Below are positions 46,596-55,300 of a stretch of DNA of 64,000 nt, one piece after another; the stretch's first letter is position 1; every line of letters begins with the position of its first letter. The DNA comes from Anabaena catenula FACHB-362 (GTDB lineage Bacteria > Cyanobacteriota > Cyanobacteriia > Cyanobacteriales > Nostocaceae), in the NCBI RefSeq assembly GCF_014698735.1, contig NZ_JACJTQ010000013.1, forward strand, positions 1-64,000. The letters are read 5' to 3'. The notes beneath the pieces were generated by a model. It saw nothing but the letters and a program-made list of their open reading frames with translations, had not been told where the DNA came from and ran no database searches. The position numbers were made by a program, and so were the translations under genes.

Positions 46596-46972
46596 TAAGT
46601 AGGTGAGCGTGAGATCACCAAAATGTGTGATTGAAGAAGGAGTCAGGAGTCAGTAGCCAGGAGCGGAGCCGGAGACGCTCCGCCTCCGGTCAGAATCAAT
46701 CAGTCGGGGATTGGGATCCGCAACTGATTGTTCGCCGTTGGCGTTCCCGAAGGGTAGACCACCAAATCTACGATTTAGTGGGGGTCTAAAACCCGGTTAT
46801 TCATCCGCCACTCGCACAGCATTCATTCTGTAGCTTGCTTCCCTGAAAGGGTATTCTGACTCCTGACTCCTGAATTCTGTTCGATAAAAGTAAATAAGGT
46901 TAAAACCCTTTTCTCCCTGCTCCCTGCTCCCCTGTCTTGTCACAACGATAATTATTTACGCCCACCTATTTA
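46596..46972. repeat. TAAGTAGG inverted-repeat element, composite copy with a nested element
   Basis: The outer ends TAAGTAGGTGAGCGT (46596) and ACGCCCACCTATTTA (ending 46972) match the termini of the elements at 13625 and 16326. The right part (AGTAAATAAGGTTAAAACCC and CACAACGATAATTATTTACG) also matches. Between them a different 254-bp repeat (46633-46886) has been inserted. Confidence 0.75.
46633..46886. repeat. 250-bp dispersed repeat, copy A
   Basis: It starts GAAGAAGGAGTCAGGAGTCA and contains GGAGCGGAGCCGGAGACGCT, a CACCAAATCTACGATTTAGTG hairpin, CCCGGTTATTCATCCGCCAC and heptamer units, and ends TTCTGTTCGATA. An inverted copy (B) lies at 50281-50490. Copy A carries extra GTTCGCCGTTGGCGTTCCCG and GTAGCTTGCTTCC inserts. 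Confidence 0.85.
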
Positions 46973-47067
46973 GTGGCAGCAATAATTAAGAAGTTATTAA
47001 AAATAATCAGTATTCCTTAATTAATGCTGGAAACTCTTTAATAAGACATTAAACAACTGAATAAAAA

Positions 47068-47094
47068 TTAGCACTCTCGGCTAACAAGTGCTAA
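47068..47094. promoter_or_regulatory. CIRCE-like operator (HrcA site)
   Basis: TTAGCACTC (47068-47076), a 9-bp spacer, then AAGTGCTAA (47086-47094). The CIRCE consensus is TTAGCACTC-N9-GAGTGCTAA, so 17 of 18 positions match with the exact spacer. It lies 138 bp before the ATG of the 116-aa gene and no chaperone gene follows. Function as an HrcA heat-shock operator is inferred. Confidence 0.7.
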
Positions 47095-47231
47095 TTCTCG
47101 ACTAACTTTTTCAACCTATGGACTAGGCAAACATTCTACTTTTTCTAGCTGGAGTTGACTATTTTTTCGACCATAATTTGCCAAAACATCAGGTTGATTT
47201 GGAATTGATTAAATAGATAGGGAGGACTGGA

Positions 47232-47582
47232 ATGAAATTTAGTTTCGATATTGTAGGAGTATCTCCAGTTTTGTACTTTTTTAATCACCAACAGCAGAGT
47301 TGGCAAAAACCTCAGCCGCCTGGTGTGGAATATCTGGGAACCCATACTTGTACACTCGATGGGTTTCTAGAATCTGTGGAATCTGTTTTACCAAAGTTAA
47401 ATTGGAATCTAGATCCAGTTGTAGATACGGTAATTCAATTTTGGTTGAACAACTCGGAGAGTATTCAATATTGGAAATCCAGGTTACAAGATGCCGGAAG
47501 AGATAATTTAGTAGTAGCAAGAGTGGCAGAAATACAAGCTTTGCAAGCTGAATTTGAATCACTACTAGGTAAAAATTGGTAA
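47232..47582 (+). CDS. Small cyanobacterial protein of unknown function, possibly heat-regulated
   Basis: 116 aa, ATG 47232 preceded by GGGAGGA at 47219-47225, a strong ribosome-binding site. It is a soluble alpha/beta protein: MKFSFDIVGVSPVLYFF strand region, CTLDGFLESVESVLPKLNW and a final helix ARVAEIQALQAEFESLLG. No catalytic motif is recognised. A near-perfect CIRCE operator lies upstream, suggesting HrcA control and a role under protein-folding stress. The gene is flanked by repeat elements on its left. Function unknown. Confidence 0.65.
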   Translation: MKFSFDIVGVSPVLYFFNHQQQSWQKPQPPGVEYLGTHTCTLDGFLESVESVLPKLNWNLDPVVDTVIQFWLNNSESIQYWKSRLQDAGRDNLVVARVAEIQALQAEFESLLGKNW

Positions 47583-47720
47583 CCTCACATTTTGCCTGAT
47601 CAGCTGTTGTTATTTATTTTCTGCACATTGAGACAGCAGAGGATTTGCAAGTTTTGCCTAAAATTATGGCTGCGCTGACCAAAATCATGAGCAATTTGCA
47701 GGTGCGACAGCTTATCAGTA

Positions 47721-48719
47721 CTACTCGATAATGGTTTCGCTTTCTAAGGCTTTGAGAACTTTCAAATATAAATCTTCTACTCTCTTAGTTTGGATTTCAC
47801 CACTGGCAGCATAGTGAGATAAGCTAGGAGAGCCATTTACTTCCAGCAGGGTATAATCTACCATCGGCTTTGTAATGTCGCTGGTAATTACATCTACACC
47901 TGCTAATCTTAGTCCTATATCTTTTGTAATATTGACGGCTAATTTTTGAAAATCAGGATGGATGCTTTCAGTTAAATCTATGGCTTCACCTCCACTTGAT
48001 AAATTCGCATTATCGAGAAGATAAACAATAGTATCTTTAGGAATAACTCTACTGAAACTTAGATTCTGCTTTTGTAGTTTTTTATCAATTCGGAAATCAT
48101 CAAAGTGAATAATTGTTTTTCTACCATTTTTTATAAACTGCTCTTGCTTCTGCTGCATGAGTTCTAAGATATTTGATTTGCCGTCTCCAGTTATAAATAA
48201 AGGAATCCTTTGATAAGCTGCTATAACTTCGTTATCCAAGACTACGATTCTATAATCGTTACCACTATAGAACTTCTCAACAATTAATCCTGAGTTGATC
48301 TGCAATATTTTTTCGGCAACTTCATAGTATTCTGTCTGATTGTGAACCTTAGCTACTAATATTCCCTGACTGAGATTTAGCGGTTTGACAATTAGTGGAA
48401 ATCCCAGTTCTTTTGCATAATTAAATCCATCATCAATATTTCTGGGGTTAGATATTTTATTACATATTTGAGCATTGAAAAAGGTTTTTCCCTCTGGAAC
48501 TTTATATCCAAATTTATTGAGAAAAAAGTTGGAGTAAGCTTTATCTTTAGCTAGATATGCTGAACCAAAGCCATTAATATTTAATTTAGTACTACTAAAA
48601 CAAGATTTTTTACCATTTTTAAAGGTAATATGTCCGACTAATTCATATTCTGGTTCTACTAAGATTACTGCCCCTATTTGAGATGCTACTTTTTGCAGTA
48701 TTGATGTGATTAATGGCAT
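47721..48719 (-). CDS. ATP-grasp enzyme related to the cyanophycin synthetase/glutathione synthetase domain
   Basis: 332 aa. ATP-grasp pattern: AKDKAYSNFFLNKFGYKVPEG, PLIVKPLNLSQGILVAKV with the ATP-binding Lys, LIVEKFYSGNDYRIVVLD, FITGDGKSNILELM, and the Mg-binding end VDYTLLEVNGSPSLSHYAASG. GDGKSNILEL and the LAGVDVI..D strand are shared with the ATP-grasp part of cyanophycin synthetase, but the Mur-ligase half is absent. It should ligate an amino acid or peptide carboxylate to an amine. The substrate is unknown. It is monocistronic, between repeat-bearing spacers. Confidence 0.8.
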   Translation of the reverse strand: MPLITSILQKVASQIGAVILVEPEYELVGHITFKNGKKSCFSSTKLNINGFGSAYLAKDKAYSNFFLNKFGYKVPEGKTFFNAQICNKISNPRNIDDGFNYAKELGFPLIVKPLNLSQGILVAKVHNQTEYYEVAEKILQINSGLIVEKFYSGNDYRIVVLDNEVIAAYQRIPLFITGDGKSNILELMQQKQEQFIKNGRKTIIHFDDFRIDKKLQKQNLSFSRVIPKDTIVYLLDNANLSSGGEAIDLTESIHPDFQKLAVNITKDIGLRLAGVDVITSDITKPMVDYTLLEVNGSPSLSHYAASGEIQTKRVEDLYLKVLKALESETIIE

Positions 48720-49271
48720 TTTTATTTACCAATATTCTAAGTACGCAATCATTTTACCAAAACAGTGCTGAGTAAAAAAGTAATAATCACATTCAGCACT
48801 GTATGGGTAATATTGTACTAACGTAAGTTGCTCTTTTGGTGGCTCGTAACTGGGAAAAGGCAACAAGTAATAATTTTATCAATTACAAATTACCAGCCTC
48901 AACTAGTTAACTAGTACATCCCGGCGCAAATAAAGCTACCATACCTTTACGGGGAAGCAAGCTACAAATTAAACCTAACACCTAGGTCAAAAGCTTTTTT
49001 TAATTTTTAATTTTTAATTTTTAATTTTTTATTCCGGGCGGTATTAGTAACTTAGATTAGTACATTAGACTTGGTTTGTGTATCTTGAAAACTGCGTAAA
49101 CTCTATTCACCTCAGTTTTGCTGCTGAGTAGAAGCTATTTTGTCACACTAAGTATTGACAATTCAAAAATTATGTAATAACAAGGTGGCATCATCAATTA
49201 AAGGCGCTAGTGTATCCCCCCGAAGAGACACACTAACGCTGTTCACTGAATTTCATACGGTTAATATAATC
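48720..49271. other. Intergenic region and leader of the 78-aa gene
   Basis: 49003-49030 is a TTTTTAA heptamer array. 48930-48970 has a piece of the TTTACGGGGAAGCAAGCTAC repeat. Near 49209-49234 CGCTAGTGT and ACACTAACG form a 9-bp stem (one mismatch) in the leader of the next gene. No ORF is called here. Confidence 0.5.
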
Positions 49272-49508
49272 ATGCCACAAAATACTGATTACAAAGATAC
49301 AAAGTCAGAAACTCAAGCACTTGCTTACAGAAATCGCCTGAATGGTTGGGCGATCGCTCGTGTGGTTGCAAATCAGGAACGGGTGATTGTCGGGCGATTC
49401 CGCAGCCGTTCCAACGCTGATGGTTATATGCAACACTTACGCCAGCTGACACCGAATGCTTCTTTTGAGCTTGTCTTTGATTGTCAGCAGGAAGAAGTGG
49501 TGATTTAG
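49272..49508 (+). CDS. Small conserved cyanobacterial protein
   Basis: 78 aa from ATG 49272; an in-frame ATA at 49155 would give an unconserved N-terminus. It is a compact, SPOR-like alpha/beta pattern: ETQALAYRNRLNGWAIARVV, RVIVGRFRSRSNADGYMQHL, ASFELVFD. The pairing of an IxR strand with a RSRSxAxxYxxxL helix recalls SPOR or similar single-domain folds, but this is a guess. There is no membrane segment. A stem-loop lies in its leader. Function unknown. Confidence 0.65.
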   Translation: MPQNTDYKDTKSETQALAYRNRLNGWAIARVVANQERVIVGRFRSRSNADGYMQHLRQLTPNASFELVFDCQQEEVVI

Positions 49509-49615
49509 GCTTTGAGGCTAGGCGATCGCAGTTGAGTTAATTGAGAGGATGTTTTCAAAGTGATCATTGATGTATCAAAACCTCAAACCTGATACTTAAC
49601 AAACATCCTCTTAAA

Positions 49616-50190
<575 letters not shown>

Positions 50191-50280
50191 GATGGGATTT
50201 AGATGAGTTGCAAAAATCAGGATTTAAATTTTTTAACCGCAGATACATTACCATGTCAGCCTCTATCTGCGGTAGTTTTT

Positions 50281-50490
50281 TATCGAACAGAATTCAGGAG
50301 TCAGGAGTCAGAATTCAGTAGGGTATTCTGTGCGAGTGGCGGATGAATAACCGGGTTTAAGACCCCCACCAAATCTACGATTTGGTGGTCTTTAATCAGT
50401 CGCAGGTTCCAATCCTCGACTGATTGATTCTGACCGGAGGCGGAGCGTCTCCGGCTCCGCTCCTGGCTACTGACTCCTGACTCCTTCTTC
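50281..50490. repeat. 250-bp dispersed repeat, copy B (inverted)
   Basis: It is the reverse-complement match of 46633-46886 over its whole length except two segments present only in copy A. It includes a CACCAAATCTACGATTTGGTG hairpin. It lies between the peroxiredoxin and lipoxygenase genes. Confidence 0.85.
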
Positions 50491-50501
50491 AACTCCTATG
50501 T

Positions 50502-52421
50502 TTAAATATTAATACTATTGGGGATGCGAGAAGGTAAAAGATAGGGATATTCAACACCGCTGTCTGTTAACCGTTGCTGATTTCGGGCTTTGATTTTGTT
50601 TTCAATTTCCAACAAATCATTTTGAAATTGAGCGAGAATTTGTCTATCAATTTTATCTGCAAACTGAATTAAATCAGAACTTCCCAAGTTACCCCAATAA
50701 ATTCCACTCAATGCAGAAGTTAATCGCATTTGCTGTAAATCTTTATCTGTTGAGGGGAGAAATTCTTCTAAACTGGCTGGTGTATCTGGTCGGCTATAGT
50801 TTGCTAAGGGTGCGTTAGGAACATAACCAAAGTAATCGTATTGACTGAAGTTGACGGCTGCGTGTTGGGGTCCACAGGTAAAGATGGTGATAGTTGCAAT
50901 ATCTATTAATTGTTGCAAACTCCCAATTTTTGTAAACCCAGGTACGCGGGGATAGGAAGGTAGTTCTTGGGGTTCAATTCCTGATTCTGCTACCAATTCT
51001 TTGGGAAACCATGCAGGTACTTGGGGGAAATCTGATTTGGGACGGGTGTTTAAAGGTGCGCTTAATTCATCAGCCCAAGCTTGTAAATAGGGGTCTTGCT
51101 GTACGGCTTTGTCGTCTGGGTAGTAGCGTTGTAAATAGCGTGTTGTATATTTAGCGATCGCTTCCCATAATAACAAAGCATCGTCCCTGTAAGGGAAATC
51201 TGGCAATAATTGCGGTTCAATTCCCCGTACTTCAATATCATTCAACAGGGAATAATACCAAAATGACTTTTCTCGATAAGCCTTATTGATCAACCTTGAG
51301 GAACTTTCCACAGTTGGAGCCATCAAACTATCAATTGCTGCACCTTTTGCAAAGAAGATAGTATTATCTCGGTTATTGATAGCAATTAAAAACTTAAAAT
51401 GGGGAGATAAAAGCTGATAAACTGGGTGATTACTTGGTAATTGTCTGGGAGTAGCAATAGCCAAAGCTTCCATGGCTAAATGAGTATAACTCAAATGGGC
51501 AATCAATTCGTGATGAGTGGCATCCGCAGTTTGAAAGTATAATTTTGCTCTTTCCCAATCATCTGCTGCTTGTCCAGTAATTCCTGGAGTCACAACTCTG
51601 CCTTTTTCAACTTCAATGAGTACCGGTTCTAAACCCTTATCTGTGTGGTGAAATAAAGCTACTGGACTACCTACATATTTACCAGGTTGTAAATCCGTAA
51701 CTTTCAAATCTCTTAATAGTGGATAGTCAGCAATAAATAAACGGTTTTCACTTGCAGACTTGATTAAATCTATCGCCCCGTTATTAACTAACTTGTAAGG
51801 TTGAGTAGCCAAAGCTTGCAGAAAACCTTGATCAATTGCTTGCACTCGTCGCAATACTGTAGGATTTGCACCAGCTACTCTTTGCCGGACAAATTCCTTA
51901 TCGCTTAAACCCCCATCCCGTTGATGAATTATACTCACAATGGGAGGATTAATACCATCCTTTGCTAAAGCTTGAAAAAATAACTTTCTTTGCTGCTCAT
52001 TTCTTGTGAGTGTAGGTAGATTTTTATCTACAGTTGCGACTGCTTTATTTACAGCCATTATCGTTTGTAATAACTTCTTTCTTTCGCGGATATAACTACT
52101 ATTAAATTGTTCATTTGGTGGTAGATTAAAATTAAACCATCCCGACTGAAAAACTTCGCAGTCTACTAACAAAGTTGATATATTTAACCAATCTTCCTCT
52201 AACTTGCTAACTTTTTTCTCTACCTCTGTCAGCAACAAACTCCAAGGTTCTGAGAGTTTTCCCTGTTGGAGAAGATTTTGATAAATCTTAGTCAAGACGT
52301 AGCGCACAGTACCATCTTCACCAGTGTAGGGAAATAACCGTGCAGAACCCTTTTGTTCTAAGCCATAGGGATGATAGCGATAGTAACCTTGTTGTTCCTT
52401 TAAAGATGTGTATTTTGTCAT
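50502..52421 (-). CDS. Lipoxygenase (cyanobacterial mini-LOX)
   Basis: 639 aa, typical of bacterial lipoxygenases without the PLAT domain. Iron ligands are visible: His309 and His314 in ELIAHLSYTHLAMEALAIAT, the third His in CGPQHAAVNFSQYDY with Asn four residues on, and the C-terminal carboxylate of Ile639 (PNSINI end). RQLPSNHPVYQLLSPH follows the family. It adds O2 to polyunsaturated fatty acids, giving hydroperoxides. No linked hydroperoxide lyase or catalase gene is nearby. The gene appears intact. Confidence 0.93.
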   Translation of the reverse strand: MTKYTSLKEQQGYYRYHPYGLEQKGSARLFPYTGEDGTVRYVLTKIYQNLLQQGKLSEPWSLLLTEVEKKVSKLEEDWLNISTLLVDCEVFQSGWFNFNLPPNEQFNSSYIRERKKLLQTIMAVNKAVATVDKNLPTLTRNEQQRKLFFQALAKDGINPPIVSIIHQRDGGLSDKEFVRQRVAGANPTVLRRVQAIDQGFLQALATQPYKLVNNGAIDLIKSASENRLFIADYPLLRDLKVTDLQPGKYVGSPVALFHHTDKGLEPVLIEVEKGRVVTPGITGQAADDWERAKLYFQTADATHHELIAHLSYTHLAMEALAIATPRQLPSNHPVYQLLSPHFKFLIAINNRDNTIFFAKGAAIDSLMAPTVESSSRLINKAYREKSFWYYSLLNDIEVRGIEPQLLPDFPYRDDALLLWEAIAKYTTRYLQRYYPDDKAVQQDPYLQAWADELSAPLNTRPKSDFPQVPAWFPKELVAESGIEPQELPSYPRVPGFTKIGSLQQLIDIATITIFTCGPQHAAVNFSQYDYFGYVPNAPLANYSRPDTPASLEEFLPSTDKDLQQMRLTSALSGIYWGNLGSSDLIQFADKIDRQILAQFQNDLLEIENKIKARNQQRLTDSGVEYPYLLPSRIPNSINI

Positions 52422-52562
52422 AATTTACTCCTATTTAGATTTTAGATTGTAAATAATGCTAGGGACGTTCCACTTGAGGCAATCATGTTTAAAATGGGTA
52501 TTACCATCTAAACGCTTGCTAATCGAGATTGGCACTACAATTAAGTCTAAACCAATAAATTT

Positions 52563-53387
52563 ATGTTACGTGATTTTACCAGTCGTGAAGAATTAGTAGC
52601 GTATCTGCGCGAACAATTTCCCCAAGCCGCAGAGCGAGATGATCACATCAGCATCACTGTGGGGGGACGGAAAGCCGCCAAACAAATATTACATAAAATA
52701 GACCCAGTATCATACGCTAAAACACGTAATTTTTTAACGGGTGCAGTCACAAGACTATCACCTTATATTCGTTATGGCGTTTTGAGTTTGCGAGAAATTA
52801 GAGATTACATTCTTGATAAAGTCCAGAATTCCGACGAAGCAACTAAACTAATTACCGAATTAGCTTGGCGTGATTATTGGCAAAGGCTATACATCAAACT
52901 AGGAAACGGTATTTGGCAAAATCAAGAAGAATACAAAACTGGCTACAAATTAGCAGACTATGCAGCAGCCTTACCCCAAGATATTACAACAGGAACTACT
53001 GGTAGCGTTTGCATTGACAGCTTTAGCCGAGAGTTACAGGAAACTGGCTACCTGCACAATCACATCAGAATGTGGTTAGCCGCTTATATTGTCCATTGGC
53101 GACGTATTCAATGGCAAGCTGGTGCAAAATGGTTTTTACAGCACTTGCTTGATGGTGATCCAGCCAGTAATAATATGTCATGGCAGTGGGTAGCAAGTAC
53201 ATTTAGCCACAAACCCTATTTCTTCAACCGCGAGAATTTAGAACGTTACACTAAAGGCGTTTATTGTCGTCAATGTCCACTTTATGGAAAATGTGATTTT
53301 GAAGGCAGTTATGAAGAATTAGAACAGCGACTTTTTCCGAAAGGGCAATTTAGTAAACAAGCAAATAGTCGAACTTGGCAGAAATGA
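52563..53387 (+). CDS. Stand-alone photolyase/cryptochrome FAD-binding domain
   Basis: 274 aa. The C-terminal helical domain of photolyases: TRNFLTGAVTRLSPYIRYGV, ELAWRDYWQRLY, GYLHNHIRMWLAAYIVHWRR, DGDPASNNMSWQWVASTFSH and PYFFNRENLERY cover the FAD-contact elements. The usual N-terminal alpha/beta domain (about 130 residues) is absent. A CRQCPLYGKCDF cluster near the end has three Cys, which might bind metal or a 4Fe-4S cluster. The stop overlaps the next ATG (ATGA at 53384-53387). The best partner candidate is the lone alpha/beta domain at 16525-16941. Confidence 0.85.
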   Translation: MLRDFTSREELVAYLREQFPQAAERDDHISITVGGRKAAKQILHKIDPVSYAKTRNFLTGAVTRLSPYIRYGVLSLREIRDYILDKVQNSDEATKLITELAWRDYWQRLYIKLGNGIWQNQEEYKTGYKLADYAAALPQDITTGTTGSVCIDSFSRELQETGYLHNHIRMWLAAYIVHWRRIQWQAGAKWFLQHLLDGDPASNNMSWQWVASTFSHKPYFFNRENLERYTKGVYCRQCPLYGKCDFEGSYEELEQRLFPKGQFSKQANSRTWQK

Positions 53388-53860
53388 TAATTAGACAAGC
53401 AACCATAAATGATCATCAATGTGTGCTAAAGTACGCACTTAAACTTGTTCATCAACATAAAAATTTCAATCCTTTAAGGTTTGTTGAATTTGAAAATCAT
53501 CAAGAACAGCTTTTTGATTTTTTTGCAGCAGAGATTGTCAACCCAAAAGCAGTTGTGTTAGTTCTGGAAGCAGAAAATGAAATTGTTGGTTACTCATTTA
53601 CAAGGTTAGAAGAAAGCAGTTTGGTTGATATTGCCCCTGAATCAGCATGGCTTCATGATATTTACATTGATGAATCGGTGCGGGGAATGGGAGCAGGAAA
53701 ATTGCTGTTAGATGCTTCAATAGATGCGGCAAAGAAGTTAGGTTCACGAATATTGATACTTCAAGTGGCTGCACAAAACGAATTTGCTAAGAAGCTATTT
53801 GAAGCTAATGGATTTAATGTAGCGACTTACGAGATGATGATGAATTTAAATGAAGGGTGA
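53384..53860 (+). CDS. GNAT family N-acetyltransferase
   Basis: 158 aa from ATG 53384, overlapping the photolyase-domain stop. GNAT motif A is VRGMGAGKLLLDASIDAAKK (about 104-123), with the acetyl-CoA loop RGMGAG preceded by an LHDIYID strand. Motif B is LQVAAQNEFAKKLFEANGFN. It transfers an acetyl group to an amine, with substrate unknown. In an apparent operon with the upstream photolyase domain and overlapping the next gene region, it may be an accessory cassette. Confidence 0.88.
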   Translation: MIIRQATINDHQCVLKYALKLVHQHKNFNPLRFVEFENHQEQLFDFFAAEIVNPKAVVLVLEAENEIVGYSFTRLEESSLVDIAPESAWLHDIYIDESVRGMGAGKLLLDASIDAAKKLGSRILILQVAAQNEFAKKLFEANGFNVATYEMMMNLNEG

Positions 53861-53877
53861 AAAAGGTTAGAGGTTTT

Positions 53878-54120
53878 ATGAGAGCATTAGGAATAAAAGT
53901 AACCATAACAGGCGATGGTAAGTTATTAGTTAATTCTCCTGTAGATATGCCAGTGGGGGAATATGATGCTGTGCTTGTAATAGAAGATAAACCAATTCAG
54001 GATAGCATCCAGACTTCTGTGCAAAATGCTCAGGCTCTTTTTAGAAAATATATTCCTGCTAGTAGAAACCTTTCTGAAGAGTTAATTCAGGAAAGACGAT
54101 TGGAGAGTTTAAGTGAGTGA
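53878..54120 (+). CDS. Orphan antitoxin of a broken PIN-toxin pair
   Basis: 80 aa from ATG 53878; a GTG at 53857 overlapping the GNAT stop is possible. The N-terminal half (IKVTITGDGKLLVNSPVDMP) is a short beta segment, and the C-terminal half (NLSEELIQERRLESLSE) is the toxin-binding helix typical of VapB-like partners, whose genes end in RRxE. The following toxin frame starts at GTG 54113, overlapping this stop, but is cut after 22 codons. This protein may now only act as an orphan. Confidence 0.6.
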   Translation: MRALGIKVTITGDGKLLVNSPVDMPVGEYDAVLVIEDKPIQDSIQTSVQNAQALFRKYIPASRNLSEELIQERRLESLSE

Positions 54121-54181
54121 AGTTGTTGTCGATGCTTCTGCTATTTTAGCTTTACTCAATCAGGAAACTGGTAAGATATAA
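54113..54181 (+). pseudogene. Truncated PIN-domain toxin (VapC N-terminus)
   Basis: GTG 54113 opens VSEVVVDASAILALLNQETG and stops at TAA 54179-54181. VVVDASAILALL is the first strand and catalytic Asp of PIN toxins, and about 110 further residues are missing. The break lies just before the AT-rich DGQxR/HEPN operon, so acquisition of that DNA may have truncated it. Confidence 0.75.
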
Positions 54182-54198
54182 TTTGAGTACCACAAAAT

Positions 54199-55296
54199 AT
54201 GGATCTATCTATGAAATTCAAAATAATTGATATTCAAGAAGATACAAATCTTAATTGCTACTCTGTGCTTACAGTAGTTAGCATCCCTGATTTTCTAGAA
54301 TTTGTTAAACCTATTCATGAAGAAAAAGGCAACCTTGATGAGCAGAGAGAAGTTTTGCAAAGCAGGTCTGCGAAAATTATTCGTAATCAAATGGTCGAAG
54401 ATTTGCGAAAAGGGGGAATACTACCTCCTATTGTATTAGGAATTATTTGTGACACAGAAATAATAAATGAAGATAATTTTTTTAGGTTGATTGAAAATCA
54501 AGAAAAGATTAGCATTTTAGATGGTATGCAAAGAATACAAGCCTTAGAAGATGCTATGTATCTTTATCATAATATTCGTGTTGAATTTTGGTTTACTCAA
54601 GATGAATCAGCTTTATTATATAGAATGCTAATACTTAATTCTGGTCAAATTCCTTGGGGACTTGATAAACAATTGGAGGTAGTTTTTAAACCAATTCTCA
54701 AGAAATGGAGATATGACATTCCTCATTTAGATAATTTGATTGCCAGAAATTTATATAAACAGTCGGAAATTGTGGAACTATTTTTAGCATTTACTTCCAG
54801 AAAACTTAGAATTGATAAAAAGCAACAATTAGCTGAATATCATGCTGCTTTAGACATCATGAGTTTAATTAGAGAAAAATCAGGACGCACAATTTATAAA
54901 TTTGAAGAAGTTTTTACAATCATGATTGAAATTGATCAGCTACTTTCAGAAATTGAAGATCGCTATGTTTTCACTAATCAAAATGTAAGAGTTAGTTTTA
55001 TGGTAGCTTGTGCAGAAAAAATATTTGGTTTATTGGGAAGTAATATGGAAAAAGAACATGAAAAAGTAGAACATAATTTTCAAGATTTAATTATTAAATT
55101 AAATAAAGTACGAGATAAGATTAAATCTCAGAATATCCAGGAAAATTTTTACTTTCTAGCTTTGGATATTTTGACAGAAAAGATCCGGTTTCTGCCTAAA
55201 GATAAACACGGACAGGCTTTTTTGGATGGATTTAAAGTGATTTTTTCTGAACCTGAAATCAACTCTTTTGCTGTTTGCTGGAATAAAATGTACTAA
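54199..55296 (+). CDS. DGQxR-motif protein (ParB/DndB-like), unknown function
   Basis: 365 aa, AT-rich. Residues 56-115 have the layout of ParB/Srx-like and DGQHR-type proteins: SRSAKIIRNQMVEDLRKGGI with a basic cluster, an LPPIVLGIICD strand, and ISILDGMQRIQALEDA with the diagnostic DGMQR at 108-112. The rest is a long helical region. Proteins with the DGQ(H/x)R motif include DndB of phosphorothioation systems and DUF262-type defence subunits. No dnd genes are here. It forms a tight operon with the HEPN-like gene (4 bp gap). The family is not one I can name. Confidence 0.65.
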   Translation: MDLSMKFKIIDIQEDTNLNCYSVLTVVSIPDFLEFVKPIHEEKGNLDEQREVLQSRSAKIIRNQMVEDLRKGGILPPIVLGIICDTEIINEDNFFRLIENQEKISILDGMQRIQALEDAMYLYHNIRVEFWFTQDESALLYRMLILNSGQIPWGLDKQLEVVFKPILKKWRYDIPHLDNLIARNLYKQSEIVELFLAFTSRKLRIDKKQQLAEYHAALDIMSLIREKSGRTIYKFEEVFTIMIEIDQLLSEIEDRYVFTNQNVRVSFMVACAEKIFGLLGSNMEKEHEKVEHNFQDLIIKLNKVRDKIKSQNIQENFYFLALDILTEKIRFLPKDKHGQAFLDGFKVIFSEPEINSFAVCWNKMY

Positions 55297-55300
55297 AACT

